The notes beneath the pieces are model-generated. The model made no database searches and was not told the DNA's origin. It was given only the letters and a program-made list of their open reading frames with translations. From NCBI GenBank assembly GCA_030674185.1, contig JAPXFY010000013.1, forward strand, positions 45,382,464-45,392,463: DNA of 10,000 bases. The letters run 5' to 3'. Both the position numbers and the translations under genes were made by a program. Source of the stretch: Monoplex corrugatus. Lineage: Eukaryota > Mollusca > Gastropoda > Littorinimorpha > Ranellidae. Positions 1 through 7,356 of the stretch are shown here, in pieces (position 1 is the stretch's first letter; every line of letters starts with the position of its first letter).

Positions 1-120
1 ATCCAAATCTGCAAGCAGTTATCTGACAGACTTCCCAAGCCTGCGGAAAACCCTATGCGCTGTATGCGCTGGCGAAGCCTCGAATGGGGATGGGGGACGA
101 GAGACCGATGAAATATTAAG
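1..120. other. Unassigned sequence left of repeat copy A
   Basis: I recognise no gene or repeat here. The stretch contains a small GC-richer patch around 50-80, with the word atgcgct occurring twice a few bases apart. It lies where the 3' half of minus-strand copy A should be, but I could not align it to the 3' half of any other copy. It may therefore be flanking sequence or an insertion that truncates copy A. Confidence 0.4.
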
Positions 121-428
121 CTAAAAAAAAACAACACTGTAGAGAAAACATAAATTAAACTTTTGTTCCAGTGATGCACTGGCCACAGAAATCAGATTTG
201 ATGAACTATTGGAAGAGAATTTATTCAAACAGCTGTGGGAATGAAGGCTGCCTTTTATTCCTCCTTGAATCATCACTTCGTTTTCTACTCAGATTATTGA
301 TCAAGAAAATAAGATTCATCAACGTATTCAAAGAATGGAAATGTGCACAGGAACTGCAGTGACTATTTCTGTTGTTAGATTTTCTTCCCTCTGTTTCATT
401 AAGGTCGATCAAAAGATTCATTCAGAAT
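121..428 (-). repeat. Degenerate ~0.9 kb repeat, copy A (5' half only)
   Basis: Read on the minus strand, this matches the 5' half of the repeat seen at 2121, 5170, 6301 and 9495. It begins near 428 with GAATGAATCTTTTGATCG, which corresponds to GAATAAATCTCCTGC in copy C. Next comes CTGTGCACATTTCCATT (about 350-330), then the first core block, a region ending CAGCTGTTTGAA, and the second core block TTCATCAAATCTGATTTC (about 207-190). It runs on to TATGTTTTCTCTACAGTG near 135. The 3' half cannot be found below 120, so the copy is truncated. Identity was judged by eye, not by alignment software. No coding frame is preserved. Copy B lies immediately behind it on the same strand, so A and B form a head-to-tail pair. 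Confidence 0.65.
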
Positions 429-559
429 AATCTATGCACATTTGTGTGATTATTTTCGTTTGTCACATAATTACGAACTATTTCTATCTGTTCATTCAAA
501 TATCCCTTTAACAGATTTGTGGATGTTATTTGACTCTGTCGGTGTTCTAGCAGTCGGCT
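429..559. other. Spacer between repeat copies A and B
   Basis: AT-rich sequence between the two minus-strand copies. I see no gene, microsatellite or tail here. It may be a badly decayed part of the unit's 5' or 3' end, because the D/E junction shows copies directly abutting, but I could not align it convincingly. Confidence 0.3.
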
Positions 560-1215
560 GGGCTATAAGCAATATGAACTTGTCGATGTTCATGGAAGGT
601 TTTCTGAAATATCACGTCTGTAAGATTATGTGATTGATTCTACATGCGACGAACGTCCATTGTTGTGTTATCTGTCATTCTTTACCAGTTGTTCCTGTTT
701 TCTTTTCCCCACCCACACCCCACTTTTATTGTAAGGATGGAATCACTGGCATTGGTTCTGAACGCATCATTCGCTTTTCACAAGCAATACAAAAGAAATC
801 ATTGAGGTAAAAACTGTGATGTATTTTTGTCCGTAAAAGCCCAAACGCGTTCATGCTGAAAGATTTATGTGAATCAGACATCCACAAAGAGCGTGGAAGT
901 TCAAAAGAGAGAATTGCAGACACAAACTAAAACGAAATGAAAGAAAAATCTAATTTCTGCTCCCTAGACGCGCTGACCAGGGAAATCCGATTTAATGAAA
1001 GAGTGGACTTTTCAAACAGCTAGAGGTATTCGTATAGAGCCGTTTGTATTGCCTTTTATTCTTCCCTTTCCTCTAACTGCTATAGCCACATTCCACCAGT
1101 TTTATTGACCAGCAACATCACACTTAACGATGTATTCAGTGAGTGAAACTGCACACAGGAAGCCTGATACTTTTTTACCCTCTGTGGTTGTTTTTTTGTC
1201 TGTATTTCAGTCACT
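560..1215 (-). repeat. Degenerate ~0.9 kb repeat, copy B (short form)
   Basis: Read on the minus strand, the landmarks appear in the same order as in copies C-E. They are GACTGAAATACAGAC (near 1215-1200), CCTGTGTGCAG, ACTGAATACATCGTTAA (about 1145-1129), GCAGTTAGAGGAAAGG, AAAAGGCAATACAAA, AGCTGTTTGAAAAGTCCACT, ATTAAATCGGATTTCCC, TGTGTCTGCAATTCTCTC, GAACTTCCACGCTCTTT and TTCAGAACCAATGCCAGTG (about 759-741). The copy then goes directly to the unit's 3' end, GTCGCATGTAGAATCAATC. It has only one copy of the ~180 bp 3' sub-repeat that is doubled in C, D and E. Its last part (593-569) resembles the minisatellite monomer found after copy C. A 65-codon frame at 726-923 (minus) is open, but it is broken in other copies. 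Confidence 0.7.
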
Positions 1216-1392
1216 TCAGTCACCCAGACAAAAAAAGGGGGGAAACACATTCACACTGACCCAAGGAGGTTTGTGTCACTGCTTTCAGTGTGTGTTGGGA
1301 ATGTTTTAAATGTTCTTATAGATTTCGGTTGTGTTTTATCTTGTTCCTGTTCCTGAAATATTATTGCTATGTGTTTATGTATGTGAACAGAT
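1216..1392. other. Unassigned sequence between copy B and a CA tract
   Basis: T-rich unique sequence with a short poly-purine run (about 1229-1243). It could be the decayed outer 5' end of minus-strand copy B, but the match is too weak to call. I see no gene here. Confidence 0.3.
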
Positions 1393-1409
1393 GCACACAC
1401 ACACATTGG

Positions 1410-1473
<64 letters not shown>

Positions 1474-1491
1474 ACACACACACACACACAA
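1393..1491. repeat. (CA)n microsatellite
   Basis: A nearly pure CA dinucleotide tract. It is interrupted near 1403-1414 (attggacacgc) and by one TACAC step near 1468. It is followed by about 45 bp of alternating purine-pyrimidine TATATACATATATGCATG sequence. It lies about 180 bp beyond the recognisable 5' edge of copy B. The His/Thr and Val/Cys frames running through it are translations of the dinucleotide. Confidence 0.95.
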
Positions 1492-1499
1492 CGTACACA

Positions 1500-1548
1500 C
1501 TCAGAGATATATGTGTATATACATATATGCATGTATATTCATATATTA
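1500..1548. repeat. AT/TATACA-rich simple sequence
   Basis: Short alternating tract of the type atatgtgtatatacatata, rich in TATA and CATA steps, attached to the preceding CA tract. It probably arose by slippage and point mutation at the CA tract edge. Confidence 0.6.
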
Positions 1549-2120
1549 CTTGAATATCATTGTATCTTTGTATACATTTGTATGTTTGCAATAAACACCG
1601 TACATTATTAGCCAACGCTACTGAATCATACCTGGACCTTATTTTACGGCCGTAATGATTCTTCAAGATTTATCTCCTCATAATGAATTAGAAAACATCA
1701 AATTGAAAAATAAAGTGTAGCGGCCTACATTGTAGATACTTACTCTGTGTTATATTAAACCCACGCGTTTTTAAAATCGGTGATCAGTCAAAACAAACAA
1801 ACATTCAGAAACAGATACATTTGCGATCAAACTTGTACCTCGCTTGCCTTTACATGTGCATGACACAATTTGTCACAATAGTCAAAAATATTGTGCTTTA
1901 GGAAACAGTAAAATAACAATATTGAAAGTCCAGCGTAAAATAAATCAGCAAACGATGTACGAGAAGCTATCCCTAACATCTATTTTCCGAAGACCATAAA
2001 GTTGGAGACGACTCTGATGATCTATTTCAGCCAACAGTCGATACGATGATTTTATGGACTTCCATGTTTACAGTCTCTCATCTTGTTATCACCGAACGAG
2101 GAGAGGGTGTGAGAGGTTGT
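1549..2120. other. AT-rich unique sequence at the orientation switch
   Basis: About 570 bp with no convincing gene and no clear match to the surrounding repeat family on either strand. Several AATAAA hexamers occur, but no transcript context supports calling them polyadenylation signals. The stretch is of interest because minus-strand copies lie to its left and plus-strand copies to its right, so the inversion or insertion boundary falls somewhere between about 1216 and 2120. Confidence 0.4.
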
Positions 2121-3218
2121 GAATATGAATAAATCTCCTGCTTTTTAACGGTTAGCTGAAATCAAATAGAGAGAGAGAAAGAGAGAGAGAGAGAGAAGAA
2201 GAAGAAGAAGAAGAAGAAGAAGAAGAGAAGAAGAAGAAGAAGAAGAAGAAGAAGAAGAAGAAGAGAAGAAGAAGAAGAAGAAGAAGAAGAAGAAGAAGAA
2301 GAAGCAGAAGAAGAAGAAGAAGAAGAAGAAGAAGAAGAAGAAGAAGAAGAAGAAGAAGAAGAAGAAGAAGAAGAAGAAGAAAACACTCGAAAAAGATTGC
2401 AAATATTCCTGTGCACATTTCCATTTACTGAATATATCATTAAATCTTATTTACCCAATCAATAAATCGAGTGGCATCTTGGGATAGGCAGCTTGGGGAG
2501 AAAGGGGAGGGGATGGGGGACGGAAAGGGAGAGAAGAAGTAGCCGAAATGTCTGTAGCTGTTTGATCGTTCCACACTTCCAATAGTTCATTGAATTTGAT
2601 TTCTCCGGTCAGTGCAACTATTGAAAGCTTGGATATTTATATATTTCTATAGTTTATGTCCGCAATTTTCTCTATGAACATTCTACGCTCTCTTCAATCA
2701 TGCACACAAACATTTTACCCAGAATCCATTTTAGATTGTATAGCAAATGCAGTAAAGGTTTGGTTTTCACAATTTTCGTTGCATGAAATGTTTTTTATTG
2801 AAAGCGGCATTTACAAAAAATGACTGACGATTTCTTCCAATTCTTGCTTAACATTGAACAGTATTACGATTTCTACCTCAGTGATTTCCTTTTCATGGCT
2901 TCCAGACAAGAAGTACCGTTTACAGAAATAACGTCCGTGATGAACTGATGACTTCCAAGCCTTTTTTTTTAGTTATCCACATAAACTGTTTTGGCAAAAC
3001 ACGTTCTTGTTTTTACATGAAAGCTTTACACACTTAACGTCAGTGAATATTCTTGCACAGTTTGTGGACAGCGAGTGACGAGCTCAGAACTAGCAGCAAT
3101 CATCCCATTCATACAGCAAAAAGAAAGAAGAAAACTGGACCTCCTGTACAGAAAAAAAGCGATCCAATTGTGCATATCCATGTGCATGCAGAATCAGTGA
3201 CAGAATATATTGCCTATG
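2121..3218 (+). repeat. Degenerate ~0.9 kb repeat, copy C
   Basis: The copy starts at GAATAAATCTCCTGCTTTTT, matching the 5' blocks of A and D-F. It is then split by a 216 bp GAA tract. It resumes at CCTGTGCACATTTCCATTTA (2410-2429) and carries the two core blocks, with TTAAATCTTATTT near 2450 and TTGAATTTGATTTCTCC near 2590, about 142 bp apart. The 3' half has two sub-repeats of about 165-180 bp: ACCTCAGTGATTTCC near 2875-2890 and ACGTCAGTGAATATTC near 3038. The second holds GACAGCGAGTGACGAGCTCA. The unit ends at CCATGTGCATGCAGAATCAG (3179-3198), followed at once by the minisatellite. No coding frame is conserved across copies. Confidence 0.75.
2168..2383. repeat. (GA)n/(GAA)n polypurine tract
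   Basis: A 216 bp all-purine run on the plus strand, except for a single C at 2305. It starts as GA repeats (to about 2195) and continues as GAA repeats with two GAGAAG phase breaks near 2225 and 2263. The complementary strand is pure pyrimidine apart from one G. Such mirror-symmetric purine/pyrimidine tracts are known to form triplex (H-DNA) structures in other genomes; that this one does so is inference. It lies inside copy C, between the block ending TTAGCTGAAATCAAAT and the block starting TGTGCACATTTCC. The poly-Leu, poly-Ser and poly-Phe frames across it are artefacts. Confidence 0.95.
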
Positions 3219-3769
3219 ATCTGCTATGAACATGGCAAGTATCATATACTGCCCAATGTATTAATCTGCTATGAACATGGTAAGTATCATATACTGCCCA
3301 ATGCATTCATTAATCTGCTATGAGCATGGCAAGTATCATATACTGCCCAATGTATTAATTAATCTGCTATGAACATGGCAAGTATCATATACTGCCCAAT
3401 GCATTCATTAATCTGCTATGAACATGGCAAGTATCATATACTGCCCAATGCATTCATTAATCTGCTATGAACATGGCAAGTATCATATACTGCCCAATGC
3501 ATTCATTAATCTGCTATGAACATGGCAAGTATCATATACTGCCCAATGTATTAATCTGCTATGAACATGGTAAGTATCATATACTGCCCAATGCATTCAT
3601 TAATCTGCTATGAGCATGGCAAGTATCATATACTGCCCAATGTATTAATTAATCTGCTATGAACATGGCAAGTATCATATACTGCCCAATGCATTCATTA
3701 ATCTGCTATGAACATGGCAAGTATCATATACTGCCCAATGCATTCATTAATCTGCTATGAACATGGCAA
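3219..3769 (+). repeat. 290 bp higher-order duplication inside the minisatellite
   Basis: The block 3219-3479 recurs at 3509-3769 at a constant 290 bp offset. I see no difference between the two until position 3480/3770 (G versus A). Both blocks share the same irregular order of variants: a GTATTAATCTG junction, a CATGGTAAG unit, a TGAGCATGG unit and a GTATTAATTAATCTG junction. This shows a single recent duplication of six monomers, not independent monomer slippage. Confidence 0.9.
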
Positions 3770-5162
3770 ATATCATATACTGCCCAATGCATTCATTAAT
3801 CTGCTATGAACATGGCAAATATCATATACTGCCCAATGCATTCATTAATCTGCTATGAACATGGCAAGTATCATATACTGCCCAATGCATTCATTAATCT
3901 GCTATGAACATGGCAAGTATCATATACTGCCCAATGCATTCATTAATCTGCTATGAACATGGCAAATATCATATACTGCCAAATGCATTCATCTGTATGA
4001 ACATGGCAAATATCAAATACTGACCAATGCATTCATCTGCTATGAACATGGCAAATATCATACATGTATACTGCCCAATGCATTCATCTGCTATGAACAT
4101 GGCAAATATCAAATACTGACCAATGCATTCATCTGCTATGAACATGGCAAATATCATACATGTATATTGCCCAATGCATTCATCTGCTATGAACATGGCA
4201 AGTATCATACATGTATACTGCCCAATGCATCCATCTGCTATGAACATGGCAAGTATCATACATGTATACTGCCCAATGCATTCATCTGCTATGAACATGG
4301 CAAGTATCATATACTGCCCAATGTATTTATCTGATATGAACATGGCAAGTATCATATACTGTCCAATGCATTCATCGTCTATGAACATGGAAAGTATCAT
4401 ATACTGTCCAATGCATTAACCTGCTATGAACATGGAAAGTATCATATATTGCCCAATGCATGAATCTGCTATGAACATGGCAAATATCATATACTGCCCA
4501 ATGCATGAATCTGCTATGAACATGGCAAGTATCAAATACTGTCCAATGCATTAATCTGATATGAACATGGCAAGTATCAAACACTGCCCAATGCATTCAT
4601 CTGCTATGAACATGGCAAATATCAAACACTGCCCAATGCATTCATCTGCTATGAACATGGCAAATATCAAACACTGCCCAATGCATTCATCTGCTATGAA
4701 CATGGCAAATATCAAACACTGCCCAATGCATTCATTAATCTGATATGAACATGGCAAATATCATATATGTCCAATGCATTAATCTGCTATGAACATGGCA
4801 AATATCAAACACTGCCCAATGCATTCATCTGCTATGAACATGGCAAGTATCATATATGCCCAATGCATTAATCTGCTATGAACATGGCAAGTATGATGTA
4901 CTGCCCAATGCATTCATTAATCTGCTATGAACATGGCAAATATCATATACTGCCAATGCATTCATCTGTATGAACATGGCAAATATCAAATACTCCCCAG
5001 TGCATTCATCTGCTATGAACATGGCAAATATCATATAATCTGCTATGAACATGGCAAGTATCATATACTGCCCAATGCGTTAATCTGCTATGAACATGGC
5101 AAATATCAAATACTGCCCAATGCATTCATCTGCTATGAACATGGCAAGTATCTATACTACTC
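3219..5162 (+). repeat. Minisatellite, 42 units of 45/49/51 bp
   Basis: Tandem array with monomer ATCTGCTATGAACATGGCAA followed by GTATCATATACTGCCCAATG and then CATTC or CATTCATTA. I count 42 occurrences of the CATGG landmark by hand, a mean spacing of about 46 bp. Three length classes exist. The 49 bp form ends in CATTCATTA and dominates 3219-3970. The 45 bp form lacks ATTA. The 51 bp form gains an ACATGT insertion (CATACATGTATACTG) and is seen near 4040-4280. Later units show single-base variants such as CAAATATCAAACACTG, with several near-identical 45 bp units at about 4590-4730. Each monomer contains an imperfect dyad, GGCAaGTATcatATACTGCC. The array starts directly after the 3' end of copy C and stops 20-30 bp before copy D begins. 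There are no unique spacers, so it is not a CRISPR-like array. Confidence 0.95.
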
Positions 5163-5169
5163 AATAGAT

Positions 5170-5324
5170 TAAACATGTGAAAATAAATGAATGTGAGAAG
5201 TTTCTCAATACAAGGACGAAACTGCCAAGCAGGCACCATTAGCTGATCCGAGTCAATCTCTTGCTCTTTTTAAACTTGTGACTGAAATGGAATTTAGAAA
5301 GAAACACGCAAAAAACAACTCTCC

Positions 5325-5415
<91 letters not shown>

Positions 5416-5422
5416 CTCGCAC

Positions 5423-5498
<76 letters not shown>

Positions 5499-6300
5499 CA
5501 CACACACACACACACAAAGAGAGTGGGTGCGTATGTGGGTGGAAGGGGGTGGAGACGTCTTCATGCATTTCTATTCACTGAATACATCGTTAAATCTGAT
5601 TTTCCCAGTCGGTCAAATGGGTGGAGTGTGGAGATGGCAGTTAGGGAAGAATGGGGAGGGGGGATGTTCAGGATAAAAAGGCAACACAAATTATTCTGGT
5701 GATCTGAACAAGTCCACTCTTCCAATAGTTCGTTAAATCTGATTTTTCTGGTCAGTGGAACTGCAGAACAAACAGCGGATAGTGCCCTCTAGTTCTCTAC
5801 TGCAGTTTGTATCCACCACAGTTTTGCTGTTTGAACTCCCATGCTCTCTTTGGTAAGCCACATGAACTATTCATACTGACGTAGTGCTTGTGTAAAAACT
5901 GCACCGCAATTTTCATCTCAGAGATTTTATTATTTATATGACTTTGAGATAGTGAGAGACGTTTTCAAAACCAACAGCAATGATTCCTTCCCTAAAGCGA
6001 TACGATGAGAACTTCTAAACCTTTTACAGTTATCCAAGTAACTGTTTTGGGAAGGACACGTTCTTGTTTATGTTGGAAAAGCATCGCAGTTTTCATTTCA
6101 GTGGTTTCCCCCGAATGGCTTGTAGACAGAAAAGGACGTGTTCAGAACCAACACCAACGATTCCATCCCCAAACCAAATAGAAGAGAAAAAAAACAAGAA
6201 CCTTGGTGTGAGACTGACAACAGATCCAACAGTAAACATCCATGTGCACGCAGAATGAAACCCACGCAGAAAGATATTGCAGAAAAATGGCATATTGAAC
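5170..6300 (+). repeat. Degenerate ~0.9 kb repeat, copy D (best-preserved unit)
   Basis: The unit begins near AAAATAAATGAATGTGAGAA (5180), which matches CAAATAAACGAATGTGCC at the start of copy E (6314). It continues with GAGTCAATCTCTTGCTCTTT and GACTGAAATGGAATTTAG, is split by a CA tract, and resumes at TGCATTTCTATTCACTGAAT (5564). The two core blocks ATCGTTAAATCTGATTTTCC (5587) and GTTCGTTAAATCTGATTTTT (5729) are 142 bp apart. The 3' half holds two sub-repeats (about 5836-6008 and 6009-6185): CCAACAGCAATGATTCC at 5971 recurs as CCAACACCAACGATTCC at 6148. The unit ends with CCATGTGCACGCAGAATG (6239) and runs straight into copy E. Frames such as 6064-6258 are open by chance or not conserved. 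Confidence 0.75.
5327..5516. repeat. (CA)n microsatellite inside copy D
   Basis: A 190 bp CA tract with interruptions AAACAC near 5400, CTCGCACACAGCAC near 5416-5429 and CGCAC near 5491. It lies at the position in copy D where copy C carries its GAA tract, between GAATTTAGAAAGAAA and the TGCATTTC block. Thr/His and Val/Cys frames across it are not genes. Confidence 0.95.
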
Positions 6301-6589
6301 CTTATAAGTTATTCAAATAAACGAATGTGCCAACAAAAATCCCCATTTCCAGCACTGTTCGAAAACAGTTACATAGACACCTTGAGCCAATCTGAACGAG
6401 TTTTACGCTTTTTCACGAGAAACTGAAATATATAGAAACGAAAGAAACAAGTAACAATAATAATTTTTTTTAAAAAGTAATACCCGAGTTTCCATGTGAA
6501 CTCCCATTTACTGCATATAATCCTTACATCTGATTTTTTTTGTCAACAAAATGAGTGGAATATCGGGGGTACAGTTAGTGGAGAGCGGG

Positions 6590-6620
<31 letters not shown>
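6590..6620. repeat. (AAT)n microsatellite, LINE terminus
   Basis: About ten AAT steps on the plus strand (ATT on the element's strand), directly following the GAGAGCGGGATAA junction. Short tandem 3' termini of this kind are typical of CR1/L2/RTE-type LINEs and dependent SINEs. Confidence 0.85.
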
Positions 6621-6622
<2 letters not shown>

Positions 6623-6667
6623 TATTTATATAGCGCAAAATCTTGATAAAATCAAATCTAAGCGCTG
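6621..6667 (-). repeat. LINE 3' tail block, copy 1 (distal)
   Basis: On the plus strand this reads TATATTTATATAGCGCAAAA, then TCTTGATAAAATCAAATCTA, then AGCGCTGAGC. It corresponds to a LINE 3' end on the minus strand with GCGCTATATAAATATA followed by ATT repeats. It is the outermost tail and directly abuts the (ATT)n terminus. Confidence 0.75.
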
Positions 6668-6849
6668 AGCGTATACATGCATACATACCTACATACATAT
6701 GAGCGTATACATGCATACATACATGCTTACATACTTACATACATAAATCTAAGCTGAGCGTATACATGCATACATACATACATACATAAATCTAAGCGTA
6801 TACATACATACATACATACATACATACGTACGCACATGCATACATAATA
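6668..6849. repeat. (CATA)n-rich tract with embedded tail fragments
   Basis: CATACATACATA runs interspersed with words copied from the LINE tail. AAATCTAAG occurs near 6654, 6746 and 6788, followed each time, directly or after GCTGAGC, by GTATACAT. The pattern suggests that slippage in the CATA repeat carried along part of the adjacent tail. Confidence 0.8.
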
Positions 6850-6900
6850 ATTACAATATTTATATAGCGCAAATCTCGACAAAATCAAATCCAAGCGCCG
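6850..6900 (-). repeat. LINE 3' tail block, copy 2 (internal)
   Basis: Reads AATATTTATATAGCGCAAAT, then CTCGACAAAATCAAATCCAA, then GCGCCG on the plus strand. It is nearly the same as the block at 6621-6667, about 230 bp away in the same orientation. One normal LINE copy should have a single tail, so this is either a tail duplication or two stacked insertions. Confidence 0.75.
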
Positions 6901-6905
6901 AAAAG

Positions 6906-6935
6906 ACACACACGCACACACGCACGCACGCACTC

Positions 6936-7010
<75 letters not shown>
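6906..7010. repeat. (CA)n microsatellite within the LINE 3' UTR
   Basis: CA tract with CGCA and CTCA variants over the first 35 bp, then pure CA. It lies between the tail-like block at 6850-6900 and the RT remnant, so it is an expansion inside the 3' UTR of the inserted LINE. Confidence 0.92.
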
Positions 7011-7012
<2 letters not shown>

Positions 7013-7173
7013 CATGGCCACAAATGGGGAGAAAAGAATAAAAGCAATAAAAGCAAGAATAAAAGCAATGGAAAACCACAGAGAGCACATCATATACAAT
7101 TATATATTAAAACAAAGTGATTCCCCTCCGAGCGGAGACAGGCTGCAGAGGGGGGTTGAGTGAGGTTAGGATT

Positions 7174-7356
7174 TTATGCAGAGGAGAAAAGGTGAGTTTT
7201 GAGAGCGGACTTGAAGGAGGCAAAAGTAGGTTGCTGACGGACTGAGAGAGGAAGTTTGTTCCAGGAGAGAGGACCAGAAACAGAGAAGGCTCGTGGACCA
7301 TAGGTATTGATTGAGCTTAGTGCGTGGAAAGCGAAAAGTCAGAGGATCGGAGGCAG
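7174..7356 (-). pseudogene. LINE reverse-transcriptase ORF, C-terminal remnant
   Basis: Translating the minus strand near 7310 downward gives YGPRAFSVSGPLSWNKLP, then SVRQQPTFASFKSALKTHLF, SSA and a TAA stop at 7174-7176. This is the typical C-terminal signature of CR1/L2-like ORF2 proteins: a YG-D-RAFS--GP-LWN-LP motif followed by an SF-KS-LKTHLF motif. Upstream, the matching words SASDPLTFRFPRT lie in a different frame, which puts a one-base frameshift near 7310-7315. Only about 60 codons remain and the catalytic domain is absent, so no active protein can be made. Longer open frames at 7107-7301 and 7166-7399 on the same strand are not the frame that carries the RT motif end. Confidence 0.8.

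Larger units (their letters stand above)
6590..7356 (-). mobile_element. 5'-truncated non-LTR retrotransposon (LINE) fragment
   Basis: On the minus strand the element runs from about 7356 to 6590. It contains the C-terminal end of a reverse-transcriptase ORF, a stop at 7174-7176, a 3' UTR expanded by CA/TG and CATA tracts, a conserved tail (GCGCTATATAAATATT) and an (ATT)n end. The wording of the RT C-terminus and the GCGCTATATAAAT tail match what is known of CR1/L2/Jockey-group LINEs; that family placement is from memory. It interrupts copy E. It is bracketed by GAGCGGGATAA (6583-6593) and GAGCGGATAA (7356-7365), a plausible imperfect target-site duplication of about 10 bp. The 5' end is lost, as is usual for LINE copies, so it is a dead insertion. 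Confidence 0.8.

Noticed and set aside
171..633. 63-66 codon frames at 171-362, 221-421 (minus) and 442-633
   Set aside because: Short, without motifs. The first two fall within the reverse-oriented repeat copy, where other copies have different reading frames; the third covers the spacer and the edge of copy B.
1251..1666. Open frames rich in Val-Cys or His-Thr on both strands
   Set aside because: They are translations of the CA/TG microsatellite; the same pattern recurs at 5239-5568, 6860-7099 and 8789-9118 wherever CA tracts occur.
1549..2120. AATAAA hexamers as polyadenylation signals
   Set aside because: Expected by chance in AT-rich DNA; no exon, splice or coding evidence nearby.
2145..2440. 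Poly-Phe, poly-Leu and poly-Ser frames on the minus strand
   Set aside because: Three frames of one GAA/TTC tract; no unique coding sequence on either side.
3219..5162. CRISPR-like array
   Set aside because: Units of 45-51 bp are contiguous with no unique spacers, there are no cas genes, and the context is an animal genome.
6064..6258. Possible conserved small protein shared by copies (SEP-P-IPS pattern at 6064-6258 and at 923-726 on the minus strand)
   Set aside because: The aligned block is open in B, in the second sub-repeat of D and by my reading in C, but it is stopped in E and in the first sub-repeat of D. About 30 shared codons without frame conservation is best explained by nucleotide homology of a non-coding repeat.
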